From the NCBI GenBank assembly GCA_910588695.1, contig CAJUOV010000004.1, positions 1-64,000 on the forward strand: a stretch of DNA of 64,000 nucleotides, given 5' to 3'. The notes below the pieces were generated by a model, which did not search any database, was not told where the DNA came from, and saw nothing but the letters and a program-made list of their open reading frames with translations. This document shows positions 23,127 through 30,842 of this stretch, one piece after another (position 1 is the first letter of the stretch; each line of letters starts with the position of its first letter). The position numbers and the translations under genes were made by a program. The stretch comes from an uncultured Christensenellaceae bacterium. GTDB taxonomy: Bacteria; Bacillota; Clostridia; Christensenellales; Borkfalkiaceae.

Positions 23127-24218
23127 ATGTTATCGGTGATCGGATTGGGAAAAGAAAGAGGCGCTTTGACGCTCGCAGCGCTCGCGGCGTTGAAAGAGGC
23201 GGAGCGGGTATACGTAAGCGGAAAGGGCGCGGGAACGGACGATCTTACGGATCAGGGGATCGCTTTCCTTGCGGAGGAGATTTCCGCAGACGAACTGTTG
23301 AAAGAGGCGGAGAACAAAAATATTTGTTACTGCACAATCGGAAGCGTGCTGCGGGATAAGACCGCCCTTTGCCTGATGCGGAAAAAGGGCGTCCGAACGA
23401 TTGACTGCGTCTCGTTCCGCGTTCCGACCGATCGGGAGCTCGTCGAAAAAAAGGAATTTTCATTTTCCGATTTTGTCTACATATTGAAACGCCTGCGCGC
23501 CGAGGACGGCTGTCCGTGGGACAGAGCGCAGACGCACGAAAGTATCCGCATCAACGCGATCGAAGAGGCATACGAGCTCGTGGACGCGATCGATTCGGAT
23601 GATAAGGATAAGATTCTCGAAGAGACGGGCGACGTTCTGATGCAGGCGGTGTTTCATGTTCTCATCGAAGAGGATCGCGGCAGGTTCGGCACGGATGAAA
23701 TGCTTTCTGCCGTCTGCGAAAAACTCGTATTTCGTCACACCCACGTGTTCGGAGGCGACAGCGCGAAGAGTGCGGACGGCGCTCTCTCCGTCTGGGACAA
23801 AAACAAGATGAAAGAAAAGCATCAGGCGACCTATTCCGATGCGGTGAACGACGTGCCCGAGGCGTTTCCCGCGCTTCTTCGCGCGCAGAAGATCGTCAAA
23901 CGTATGGCAAAGGGCGGCTGGAATTGCGGCGATCTGAAATTGGAAGAAGCAAAAGAACTGATAGAGGCGTATAAAACGGGCGATAAGCGGCATATCGAAG
24001 AAGCGTTGGGCAACTTTTTAATGGCGATGGTAAACATTGCGTATCTGTCGGGCGTAGACGCGGAGCAGACCCTTCTCGATACCGTCAAGAGGGAGGCGGC
24101 GCGCTATACCGAGTGGGAGAGGCTCGTGCTCGCGGACGGCAAGGACGTGCACGCTCTTTCCGGCGAAGAGCAGATTGCATACTATAAGCAGGCAAAGAAG
24201 AATGTTCCGACCCGTTGA
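23127..24218 (+). CDS. yabN: YabN-type protein: shortened methylase-like domain fused to MazG pyrophosphohydrolase
   Basis: The C-terminal ~250 residues are a MazG nucleotide pyrophosphohydrolase: RLRAEDGCPWDRAQTHESIR, IEEAYELVDAI, LEETGDVLMQAVFH, then FRHTHVFGG, and a second MazG-like half with MAKGGWNCG. In Bacillus YabN this is preceded by a full ~220-residue tetrapyrrole methylase domain. Here the N-terminal part is only about 110 residues: it starts like one (LSVIGLGKERGALTLAALAALKEAERVYV) but lacks the middle with the SAM-binding G-D-P segment. So a housecleaning NTPase with a remnant methylase fold is likely. ATG 23127 has AGAGAGG upstream and sits right after the flippase stop. Confidence 0.88.
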   Translation: MLSVIGLGKERGALTLAALAALKEAERVYVSGKGAGTDDLTDQGIAFLAEEISADELLKEAENKNICYCTIGSVLRDKTALCLMRKKGVRTIDCVSFRVPTDRELVEKKEFSFSDFVYILKRLRAEDGCPWDRAQTHESIRINAIEEAYELVDAIDSDDKDKILEETGDVLMQAVFHVLIEEDRGRFGTDEMLSAVCEKLVFRHTHVFGGDSAKSADGALSVWDKNKMKEKHQATYSDAVNDVPEAFPALLRAQKIVKRMAKGGWNCGDLKLEEAKELIEAYKTGDKRHIEEALGNFLMAMVNIAYLSGVDAEQTLLDTVKREAARYTEWERLVLADGKDVHALSGEEQIAYYKQAKKNVPTR

Positions 24219-25131
24219 GATCGCGGGCATGCGCTGCCCGAACAACGTTTTTTTGGCGCCCCTCGCGGGGTACACCGATTACCCGTTCCGTTCCGCATAT
24301 CTGCGCCTCGGGGCGGGGCTTGCGTTTACCGAGATGGTGAGCGCAAAGGGACTGCACTACGGGAGCGAAGAGACAAAAAAACTTTTGTATTGCGGAAACG
24401 AAACTCCCAAAGCGGTGCAGATCTTCGGGAGCGATCCTGCAATCATGCGCGAAGCGTGCGAGAGCGAGGCGCTCGCGCCCTTCGATCTTGTCGACGTCAA
24501 TATGGGCTGCCCCATGCGCAAGATTGTTTCGAACGGCGAGGGCAGCGCGCTTATGGAGAATTTTCCCCTTGCGGAAAAGGTGATTTCCGAATGCGTGAAG
24601 AGCGGTAAACGGATTTCCGTCAAGTTCCGAACGGGATTAAAAAAGGGAGATCGGCTCGCCGCGGAGTTCGCAAAACTGTGCGAGGGCGCTGGCGCGTGCA
24701 TGGTGACGGTGCATGGCAGAACGCGCGACATGATCTATTCGGGAGAGCCCGATTACAAAGAGATTGCGCGCGCCAAGCGCGCTGTAAAAATCCCCGTGTT
24801 TGCGAACGGCGGAATTTTTTCGCGGGCGGACGCGGAACGCATGATGGAACTGACGGGCGCGGACGGGATCATGATTGCGCGCGCCGCGCTCTGCGATCTG
24901 AATATTTTCAATGAAATTACGGGACGAGACCCCGTGCCCGTTCTGCCCGAATTTTTGCGGCTCGTCGAAGAGGAGAGATCGCTGAACGGCGAAAAGTTTG
25001 CGCTCGTGTTTACGCGTAAGATCGCGGCGTTCTATTTGAAAGGGCGCGAAGGCGCGGCGGAAAAACGCCGAAAGTTTTTCGAGGCGAAGAGTACGGAAGA
25101 AGTGGTTGAACTTGCAAGGGAATATTTTTAA
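24202..25131 (+). CDS. dusB: tRNA-dihydrouridine synthase
   Basis: An FMN-dependent reductase that converts uridine to dihydrouridine in tRNA. The ATG at 24202, overlapping the MazG gene by 17 bp, gives 309 residues. Motifs: FLAPLAGYTDYPFR (about residue 18), AVQIFGSDP, the catalytic cysteine segment DVNMGCPMRKIVSNGEGSALM (about 96-116), VKFRTG, TVHGRTRDMIYSG (about 172), and IPVFANGGIFS with IMIARAAL for FMN phosphate binding. The branch is most like DusB of Firmicutes; the substrate position is not provable. Last gene of the spoVT group; ends in a long palindromic terminator. Confidence 0.92.
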   Translation: MFRPVEIAGMRCPNNVFLAPLAGYTDYPFRSAYLRLGAGLAFTEMVSAKGLHYGSEETKKLLYCGNETPKAVQIFGSDPAIMREACESEALAPFDLVDVNMGCPMRKIVSNGEGSALMENFPLAEKVISECVKSGKRISVKFRTGLKKGDRLAAEFAKLCEGAGACMVTVHGRTRDMIYSGEPDYKEIARAKRAVKIPVFANGGIFSRADAERMMELTGADGIMIARAALCDLNIFNEITGRDPVPVLPEFLRLVEEERSLNGEKFALVFTRKIAAFYLKGREGAAEKRRKFFEAKSTEEVVELAREYF

Positions 25132-25138
25132 TAAAGAA

Positions 25139-25180
25139 ACAGACCTTGCGCAATTTGCGCAAGGTCTGTTGTTTTCCGTG
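25139..25180. terminator. terminator between dusB and the XRE gene
   Basis: A 15-bp perfect stem (25139-25153 with 25155-25169) is followed by TTGTTTTCC. It sits between convergent genes and could serve both. Confidence 0.82.
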
Positions 25181-25195
25181 TGAAAAATGGTTTGT

Positions 25196-25399
25196 TTAAT
25201 CTGTAACGCCGAGCAAATAATCGGTCGTCACGTCAAAGTATTTTGCGAGCACGATAATGACGCACGCGAGAGGAATTCTTTCGCCGTTTTCCCAAAAGCC
25301 GATCGCGCTTCGGCTTAATCCCGTTTCTTTTGCGAGTTGCGCCTGCGTAAGCCCTTTTTCCGATCTCAGTTCTTTCAAACGCGCGTAAAATTTTTCCAT
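25196..25399 (-). CDS. XRE-family helix-turn-helix repressor (67 aa)
   Basis: A single-domain Cro/CI-type regulator: LKELRSEKGLTQAQLAKETGLSRSAIGFWENG spans the helix-turn-helix (about residues 8-38), and FDVTTDYLLGVTD closes the fold as in many small XRE repressors. Its start has no Shine-Dalgarno. An extended -10 (TG-G-TAAAAT, 25411-25406 on this strand) ends 6 nt before the ATG, so the mRNA would be leaderless. The perfect palindrome CCACAATTGTGG at 25412-25423 touches that -10 box. Two more CCACAA sites lie toward the divergent gene, so autoregulation and joint control are inferred. Confidence 0.85.
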   Translation of the reverse strand: MEKFYARLKELRSEKGLTQAQLAKETGLSRSAIGFWENGERIPLACVIIVLAKYFDVTTDYLLGVTD

Positions 25400-25411
25400 A
25401 ACTTTATTTTA

Positions 25412-25476
25412 CCACAATTGTGGCAAAATACTTGACATGCCACAAAACGAGAGTTATAATAGTGCCACAACTGTGG
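25412..25476. promoter_or_regulatory. three CCACAA operators in a divergent promoter region
   Basis: CCACAATTGTGG (25412-25423, perfect palindrome), CCACAA half-site (25440-25445) and CCACAACTGTGG (25465-25476, one mismatch) lie at roughly 25-28-bp steps across both promoters. Confidence 0.7.
25432..25460 (+). promoter_or_regulatory. consensus sigma-A promoter of the small HTH gene
   Basis: TTGACA (25432-25437) and TATAAT (25455-25460) are spaced 17 bp, with a CCACAA half-site in the spacer and a near-palindrome at the transcript start. Confidence 0.85.
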
Positions 25477-25478
25477 TT

Positions 25479-25715
25479 ATGAATATGAACTATAAAATCG
25501 TCGCGGAACGCATGAAAAAAATAAGAAAAGAAAAAGAAATCAGTTTTGGTCATATCGAAGAGGTTACGGGACTTCGCTTATGTATCATTAGTCGGATTCT
25601 ATGGGGCAAGCGTGCGCCGCGTCTCTCGGAGTTTGCGCTTATGTGTCTTGCAATGGAGGTAAGCGCAGACGAACTTCTCCGCGCCGAGGATGCGTGGGAA
25701 ATTATCGAACGATAA
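25479..25715 (+). CDS. small helix-turn-helix protein (78 aa)
   Basis: A second small Cro/CI-like DNA-binding protein, divergent from the XRE gene. The helix-turn-helix reads KIRKEKEISFGHIEEVTGLR followed by CIISRILWGKRAPRLSEF, with a more unusual turn than its neighbour. The C-terminus is ALMCLAMEVSADELLRAED. ATG 25479 or ATG 25485 are both possible; GTG 25473 is a third choice. None has a clear ribosome binding site, and the expected transcript start near 25467 leaves only about 12 nt of leader. Its promoter overlaps three CCACAA operators, so it is probably the regulated partner of the XRE repressor. Confidence 0.75.
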   Translation: MNMNYKIVAERMKKIRKEKEISFGHIEEVTGLRLCIISRILWGKRAPRLSEFALMCLAMEVSADELLRAEDAWEIIER

Positions 25716-25730
25716 AAAATTCACCAAGTT

Positions 25731-25739
25731 TTATCCACA
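25731..25739 (+). promoter_or_regulatory. DnaA box upstream of gyrB
   Basis: TTATCCACA is a perfect match to the DnaA box and is the only one in the intergenic region. There is no box cluster, no dnaA and no clear unwinding element, so this is not an origin; a role in gyrB control is possible. Confidence 0.35.
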
Positions 25740-25745
25740 ATTCAC

Positions 25746-25774
25746 TGTACAAATTTTTGCCTTTATGATATAAT
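25746..25774 (+). promoter_or_regulatory. sigma-A promoter of gyrB-gyrA
   Basis: TGTACA (25746-25751) and TATAAT (25769-25774) are spaced 17 bp. The expected leader is about 80 nt and contains the long GC hairpin. Confidence 0.7.
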
Positions 25775-25808
25775 GTCGATAGATTGCGGCGCGGAAAGCG
25801 TCTTTTCT

Positions 25809-25844
25809 TTCTCGCGCGCGTGCGTGCGCGCACGCGCGCGAGAA
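25809..25844 (+). repeat. 16-bp perfect inverted repeat of alternating CG DNA in the gyrB leader
   Basis: Left arm 25809-25824, loop TGCG 25825-25828, right arm 25829-25844, with no mismatch. Bases 25813-25840 are 28 bp of strict pyrimidine-purine alternation (11 CG, 2 TG, 1 CA steps), the classic Z-DNA-forming pattern, and also a cruciform candidate. In RNA it is a very stable hairpin ending 5 nt before the GGGAGG ribosome binding site. Confidence 0.85.
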
Positions 25845-25859
25845 GAATCGGGAGGATTT

Positions 25860-27773
25860 ATGGCTGAAAAAGTCGAAGCGGCATACGGCGCGGAACAAAT
25901 ACAGGTTCTCGACGGGTTGGAGCACATCAGAAAACGCCCCGGAATGTATATCAGTTCCACAGACGAAAAGGGACTTCACCACCTTGTAAGCGAGGTTGTG
26001 GATAACTCGATCGACGAGGCGCTTGCGGGCTATTGCACGCAGGTAGACGTAACCGTCAATCCTGACGGATCGTGTACGGTTGTGGATAACGGACGCGGGA
26101 TCCCCACCGATATTCACCCCAAAGAGGGGATTTCCACAGTCGAAGTCGTGTTCACAAAGGTCAACGCGGGCGGAAAGTTCGGCGGGGATTCCGGTTACAA
26201 AGTTTCTTCCGGTCTGCACGGCGTGGGCGTGAAAGCGGTCAACGCGCTTTCCGAATGGCTGGAAGTGGAAGTTTCGCAGAACGGAAAAATTTACAAACAG
26301 GTTTATAACCGCGGCGTGCCTCAGCGCGCGCTTGCCGTCGTCGGCAAAACGGACAAGACGGGAACCAAGGTCACCTTCTTTCCCGACGCCGAAATTTTCG
26401 AGACGGTTCTTTTCAAATACGATACTCTCAAAGCGCGCTTAAAAGAGCTTGCCTTTCTCAATAAAGGACTTACGATCACGCTGACCGACAAGCGCGAGGG
26501 GAAGGAGCGCGCGGATACATTCCTCTACGAGGGGGGAATCCGCGAGCTTGTGCAGGAGATCAACAAAGGAACGGAGACCCTCTTTGCCGAACCTCTCTAT
26601 TTTGAAGAGCAGGAGGGGACCACGGTATGCGAGATCGCCCTGCAATATAACGAAAGTTACAACGAGGTCATCTATTCCTACGCAAACAACGTCAACACGA
26701 TCGACGGCGGCACGCATATCGAGGGATTGAAGCTCGCGCTTACGAAAGTTATCAACGACGCGGGCAAAAAGCTCAACGTGCTCAAAGAGAGCGATAAACT
26801 CACGGGCGAAGACGTGCGCGAGGGTATTACCGCAGTCGTATCCGTCAAACTCGAAAACGCGCAGTTCGAGTCGCAGACCAAGGACAAACTGAACAACTCT
26901 TTCATCCGCGGATTTGTCAGCAAGTGCGTTTCCGAGCGGTTCGGCACCTATATAGAAGAACACCCGCAGGAGGCGAGGGAACTCGTTCTCCGCTGTATCA
27001 CGGCGCAGAAAGCGCGTGACGCGGCGCGTAACGCCCGCGAACTCACCCGCCGTAAGGGAATACTCGAATCGACGACTCTCCCCGGTAAACTTGCAGACTG
27101 TTCCGACAAACGCAGCGAGCTGTGTGAAATTTATATCGTCGAGGGCGATTCGGCAGGCGGAACCGCAAAGCAGGGGCGCGACAGAAGATTTCAGGCGATT
27201 CTGCCCCTTCGCGGAAAAATTCTGAATGTGGAAAAAGTGCGTCTCAACCGCGTTCTGGAAAACGCGGAGATCAAAGCGATGATCACGGCGTTCGGCTGCG
27301 GGATATTGGACGACTTCGACGAGAGTAAGCTCCGCTACGACCGCATCATCTCCATGACCGATGCCGACGTAGACGGCGCGCATATCCGCATTCTGTTCCT
27401 GACCTTCCTCTTCCGCTACATGCGCCCCCTCATCGAACACGGGCACGTGTATTCGGCAATGCCGCCCCTCTATAAGGCGAGCGTCAAGGGCAAAGAGGAC
27501 GTGTATCTTTATTCCGAAGAGGAGAAAATCGCTTACGACGCGGAGAATAACAATAAAGTCGAATATCAGCGTTACAAAGGTCTCGGAGAGATGAGTACCG
27601 AACAGCTTTGGGATACGACTATGAATCCCGCTACCCGCACCCTGATCAAAGTGCGTATGGAAGACGCGGTAGAGGCGGACAAGATGTTTACCATTCTCAT
27701 GGGCGAGAGCCCCGCGCTTCGCCGTCAGTTCATCGAAGAGAACGCGACGCTCGTTAAAGATTTGGATATTTAA
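25860..27773 (+). CDS. gyrB: DNA gyrase subunit B
   Basis: ATPase subunit of gyrase, which introduces negative supercoils. ATG 25860 follows GGGAGGA and gives 637 residues; the frame upstream would run through the hairpin and promoter and is not used. Order: GHKL ATPase domain (EHIRKRPGMYISS, VVDNSIDEALAGY, VVDNGRGIPTDIHPKEGIST, GLHGVGVKAVNALS), transducer domain, Toprim domain (IVEGDSAGGTAKQGRDRRFQ, then DADVDGAHI) and the C-terminal YKGLGEMST...QLWDTTM segment. Size and the adjacent gyrA point to gyrase rather than topoisomerase IV. The gene pair is not linked to dnaA or recF here. Gyrase genes often respond to supercoiling; the leader element may be part of that. Confidence 0.97.
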   Translation: MAEKVEAAYGAEQIQVLDGLEHIRKRPGMYISSTDEKGLHHLVSEVVDNSIDEALAGYCTQVDVTVNPDGSCTVVDNGRGIPTDIHPKEGISTVEVVFTKVNAGGKFGGDSGYKVSSGLHGVGVKAVNALSEWLEVEVSQNGKIYKQVYNRGVPQRALAVVGKTDKTGTKVTFFPDAEIFETVLFKYDTLKARLKELAFLNKGLTITLTDKREGKERADTFLYEGGIRELVQEINKGTETLFAEPLYFEEQEGTTVCEIALQYNESYNEVIYSYANNVNTIDGGTHIEGLKLALTKVINDAGKKLNVLKESDKLTGEDVREGITAVVSVKLENAQFESQTKDKLNNSFIRGFVSKCVSERFGTYIEEHPQEARELVLRCITAQKARDAARNARELTRRKGILESTTLPGKLADCSDKRSELCEIYIVEGDSAGGTAKQGRDRRFQAILPLRGKILNVEKVRLNRVLENAEIKAMITAFGCGILDDFDESKLRYDRIISMTDADVDGAHIRILFLTFLFRYMRPLIEHGHVYSAMPPLYKASVKGKEDVYLYSEEEKIAYDAENNNKVEYQRYKGLGEMSTEQLWDTTMNPATRTLIKVRMEDAVEADKMFTILMGESPALRRQFIEENATLVKDLDI

Positions 27774-27786
27774 GGGGAGGGAAATT

Positions 27787-30423
27787 ATGGCAAAGAGAGA
27801 AACAAGCCCCGAGCTTACCGAAGAATTTAAGAAAACGCTTGAAATGACGAAAATCCTCGACGTTGAGGTGGACGCGGAGCTGAAACGCTCGTTCATCGCC
27901 TATGCAATGGCGGTCAATAAATCCCGCGCGATTCCCGACGTTCGCGACGGACTCAAACCCGTGCACAGAAGAATTTTGTTCTCCATGCACGAAATGGGAT
28001 TGTACAACGACAAGGCTTACCGCAAGTGCGCAAGAATCGTCGGCGACGTGTTGGGTAAATATCACCCGCACGGGGATTCGTCGGTGTACGACGCGCTCGT
28101 GCGTCTCGCGCAGGATTTCTCCATCAACTTTCCGCTTGTGGACGGACACGGAAACTTCGGTTCGGTAGACGGAGATCCCCCCGCGGCAATGCGTTATACG
28201 GAGGCGCGCCTTTCTAAGCTCGCCGCCGAAATGCTGCGCGATCTCGACAAAGAGACGGTGGATTTCTTCCCCAACTTCGACGGTAACGAAACGGAACCCG
28301 CGGTGCTTACGGCGCGCTTTCCCAATCTGCTTGTCAACGGATCGGACGGAATCGCGGTCGGCATGGCGACGAACATTCCCCCGCACAACCTTGCGGAAGT
28401 TATCGACGGAACGATCGCGATGATCGACAATCCCGACATCACGGTGGAAGAGCTCATGAACTTTATCCCCGCGCCCGACTTTCCTACGGGCGGTATCATC
28501 ATGGGGCGCGCGGGAATCCGCAAGGCATACCGCACGGGACAGGGAAATCTCGTCATCCGCTCCAAGTGCGACATCGAGGAGTACGGCACGGGCGGCAATA
28601 CGAGAAGCCGTATCGTAGTGACAGAGCTGCCCTATCAGGTCAACAAGGCGCAGCTCATCGAGACGATCGCAAACATGGTGCGCGACAAACGTTTGGAGGG
28701 CATTTCGGACATCCGCGAAGAGTCGGGCAGAGAGGGCCTGCGTATCGTGATCGAGTGCAAGAAAGACGCGAACGCGCAGGTCGTTCTCAACACTCTCTAT
28801 AAACATACCAACTTGCAGATTTCGGACGGAATCATTCTGTTGGCGCTTGTGGAAAACGGTACGGAACCCAAAGTTCTCAACCTGCGCGATATTCTCTATC
28901 ACTATCTCAACCATCAGAAAGAGGTCATCGTCCGCAGAACCAGATACGATCTCAACAAGACGGAAGAGCGGGCGCATATCATCGAGGGGTTGGTGCTCGC
29001 GCTTGCGAATATCGACGAAGTCATCAAGATCATCAAAGAGTCCCGCGACAAGCAGGAAGCGATCAAAAAGCTGACGGGCAGCTTCGAACTGAGCGAGAAG
29101 CAGGCAAACGCCATTCTCGAAATGAAACTTTCCCGTCTTACCTCTCTCGAAGTGGAAAAACTCAAAGAGGAACTTGCCGCGCTGCGCGCTCTGATCGCGG
29201 ATTATAAAGATATTCTCGCGCACGAGAGAAGGGTGCTCGACATTATCAAAACCGACCTTATCACGATCAAGGCGAAATATCCCTCCGACAGAAGAACGGA
29301 AATTTCCGTAGATATCGGCAACATCGAGGACGAGGATCTCATCGACGAAGAGGACGTTGTCATCTCTATGACGGACGGAGGTTATATCAAGCGTTTGCCC
29401 GTCGTCGAGTACAGGGCGCAGAACCGTGGCGGCGTGGGGATCACGGGGCACCGTCCCAAAGAGGACGACTTTGTCGAGAATATGTTTGTTTGCTCCACGC
29501 ACGACAATGTGTTGCTCTTCTCCAATTTCGGCAAGGTATACTCGATCAAGGGTTACGAGATCCCCGAAGCCAACCGCACGGCGCGCGGCAGGGCGATCGT
29601 GAATATCGTTCAGCTCGACGCGGGCGAGAAGATCGCGGCGGCGCTGCCCATGAGCGAGAAAGGGACGGGCTATCTTGTCATGGCGACCAAGAAAGGGCTC
29701 ATCAAAAAGACGGCGATGCGCGAATTCCACCGCATTATGCGCAGCGGGAAGATCGCGATCAAGATCAACAACAAAGACGAACTCATCTCCGTACAGACCT
29801 GCGTTAAGAAAGACAGCATTATCGTGGCTTCGAGACAGGGCAAGTGCATTCATTTTGCCGAGTCGGACGTGCGCGCGATGGGAAGAGACACAATGGGCGT
29901 CAGGGCGATTCGTCTCTCTAAGGGCGACGAAGTAGTGGACATGCTTGTTCTCAAAGAAGGTTACGATATTCTGACCGTCTCGGAAAACGGCTACGGCAAG
30001 CGTACCGATCCGGAGGATTACAGACTGCAAGGCAGAGGCGGCAAGGGAATCAAGGCGGGCGTATTCAACGCGCTGACGGGTAAGCTCGTGAACATGAAAC
30101 TTTTAAGCGACGAAGAAGACGTGATGATGGTTTCCGACAACGGAATCGTGATCCGTATGCACGGCGACAGTATTTCCAAGATCGGGCGCAATACGCGCGG
30201 CGTCAAACTCATGCGTTTGCGCGGCGGCAAAGTCGCTACGGTCGCGATCACCGAGCGCGACGAGGAGGCGGAAGTGGAAGTCCCCGAAGAGACTGCGGCG
30301 GACGTGCCTGTGGAAGCGGTTACGGACGAAGAGGACGAACCCGATACGAACGCAGCGGAGGAAGAAAGCGAAGAGGTTGAGACCGACGGCGAAGCGGAAG
30401 AAAACGGTTCCGACGAAGAATAA
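27787..30423 (+). CDS. gyrA: DNA gyrase subunit A
   Basis: The DNA-cleaving subunit. 878 residues: the winged-helix region with PDVRDGLKPVHRRILFSMHE, the quinolone-determining stretch GKYHPHGDSSVYDALVRLAQ with Ser and Asp at the classical susceptible positions, and the active tyrosine in AAMRYTEARLSK (about Tyr137). A coiled-coil gate and a six-bladed C-terminal wheel follow. The wheel has QGRGGKG (about residue 749), a near-match to the GyrA box Q-R-R-G-G-K-G needed for wrapping, which supports gyrase over ParC. The last ~45 residues are almost all Glu and Asp, an acidic tail. RBS AAGGGGAGGG; 13 bp after gyrB. Confidence 0.97.
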   Translation: MAKRETSPELTEEFKKTLEMTKILDVEVDAELKRSFIAYAMAVNKSRAIPDVRDGLKPVHRRILFSMHEMGLYNDKAYRKCARIVGDVLGKYHPHGDSSVYDALVRLAQDFSINFPLVDGHGNFGSVDGDPPAAMRYTEARLSKLAAEMLRDLDKETVDFFPNFDGNETEPAVLTARFPNLLVNGSDGIAVGMATNIPPHNLAEVIDGTIAMIDNPDITVEELMNFIPAPDFPTGGIIMGRAGIRKAYRTGQGNLVIRSKCDIEEYGTGGNTRSRIVVTELPYQVNKAQLIETIANMVRDKRLEGISDIREESGREGLRIVIECKKDANAQVVLNTLYKHTNLQISDGIILLALVENGTEPKVLNLRDILYHYLNHQKEVIVRRTRYDLNKTEERAHIIEGLVLALANIDEVIKIIKESRDKQEAIKKLTGSFELSEKQANAILEMKLSRLTSLEVEKLKEELAALRALIADYKDILAHERRVLDIIKTDLITIKAKYPSDRRTEISVDIGNIEDEDLIDEEDVVISMTDGGYIKRLPVVEYRAQNRGGVGITGHRPKEDDFVENMFVCSTHDNVLLFSNFGKVYSIKGYEIPEANRTARGRAIVNIVQLDAGEKIAAALPMSEKGTGYLVMATKKGLIKKTAMREFHRIMRSGKIAIKINNKDELISVQTCVKKDSIIVASRQGKCIHFAESDVRAMGRDTMGVRAIRLSKGDEVVDMLVLKEGYDILTVSENGYGKRTDPEDYRLQGRGGKGIKAGVFNALTGKLVNMKLLSDEEDVMMVSDNGIVIRMHGDSISKIGRNTRGVKLMRLRGGKVATVAITERDEEAEVEVPEETAADVPVEAVTDEEDEPDTNAAEEESEEVETDGEAEENGSDEE

Positions 30424-30432
30424 ATAAAATAA

Positions 30433-30474
30433 GAAAACCCCGCCCGCGCAACTGCGCGGGCGGGGTTTTCTTTG
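30433..30474. terminator. strong bidirectional terminator after gyrA
   Basis: An 18-bp perfect stem (30433-30450 with 30453-30470) has a 2-base gap at the turn, GC-rich centre, and A and T flanks. It lies between convergent gyrA and veg. Confidence 0.92.
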
Positions 30475-30476
30475 AT

Positions 30477-30728
30477 TTACGCGTCCTTTTTGGCGGGCTT
30501 GATCGAAACGCTTCCGCAGAGGACTTCCGCATAGGAATAGGAGGTTTTACCCAAAAAGTTTTTGTCGTTGGGGCTTACGGTGAACAATGCGGGATATACG
30601 CCCGAAAGCTCTCCGCAATAGCGCAAAATTTTGTTGCGCCCCAAATTTACCGTTACGTCTACCTGACGCTGAAAATATTCCCCGATCGTTTGTTTTACCT
30701 GTGCGATAGTTTTGCTTGTCTTAATCAT
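30477..30728 (-). CDS. veg: Veg family protein
   Basis: A small cytosolic protein of the Veg family (83 residues, normal ~86), linked in Bacillus to biofilm gene control and spore outgrowth. The family pattern is clear: an N-terminal helix (IAQVKQTIGEYFQRQVDV), then LGRNKILRYCGELSGVYPALF and the SYSYAEVL...SVSI strand, matching the Veg core with S-Y-S-Y-A-D-x-L. In Bacillus, veg lies beside sspF and ispE; here a SipL-like gene and ispE follow on the other strand. The start at 30728 has no evident Shine-Dalgarno; no other start fits. Confidence 0.85.
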   Translation of the reverse strand: MIKTSKTIAQVKQTIGEYFQRQVDVTVNLGRNKILRYCGELSGVYPALFTVSPNDKNFLGKTSYSYAEVLCGSVSIKPAKKDA

Positions 30729-30786
30729 ACGGTAATGATTGACTTTATTTGCGAAAAAGATACCTCTTTTCGACGAAATAATTCGT

Positions 30787-30815
30787 TCATATCTCGGCGG
30801 AATCGCTCATAGAAT
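30787..30815 (+). promoter_or_regulatory. possible sigma-E (mother cell) promoter of the SipL-like gene
   Basis: TCATATC (30787-30793) and CATAGAAT (30808-30815), 14 bp apart, resemble the sigma-E pattern (-35 with ATAT, -10 CATACAAT). No sigma-A promoter is seen here, and the gene is a spore-coat type gene. Confidence 0.5.
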
Positions 30816-30842
30816 GAAGGGAAAGAAAAAAGGAGAAAAATT

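Noticed and set aside
25773..25859. 29-residue N-terminal extension of GyrB
   Set aside because: It crosses the promoter -10 and the GC hairpin. The family start and the GGGAGG site fix the ATG at 25860.
25996..26089. Two perfect DnaA boxes (TTGTGGATAA at 25996 and 26080) inside gyrB
   Set aside because: They encode the conserved V-V-D-N segments of GyrB with ordinary codons. They are coding coincidence, and with no dnaA or unwinding element this is not an origin.
27754..30030. 758-codon open frame antisense to gyrA, and similar long frames antisense to gyrB (26439-27896)
   Set aside because: Same shadow effect; the codon pattern follows the real gene on the other strand.
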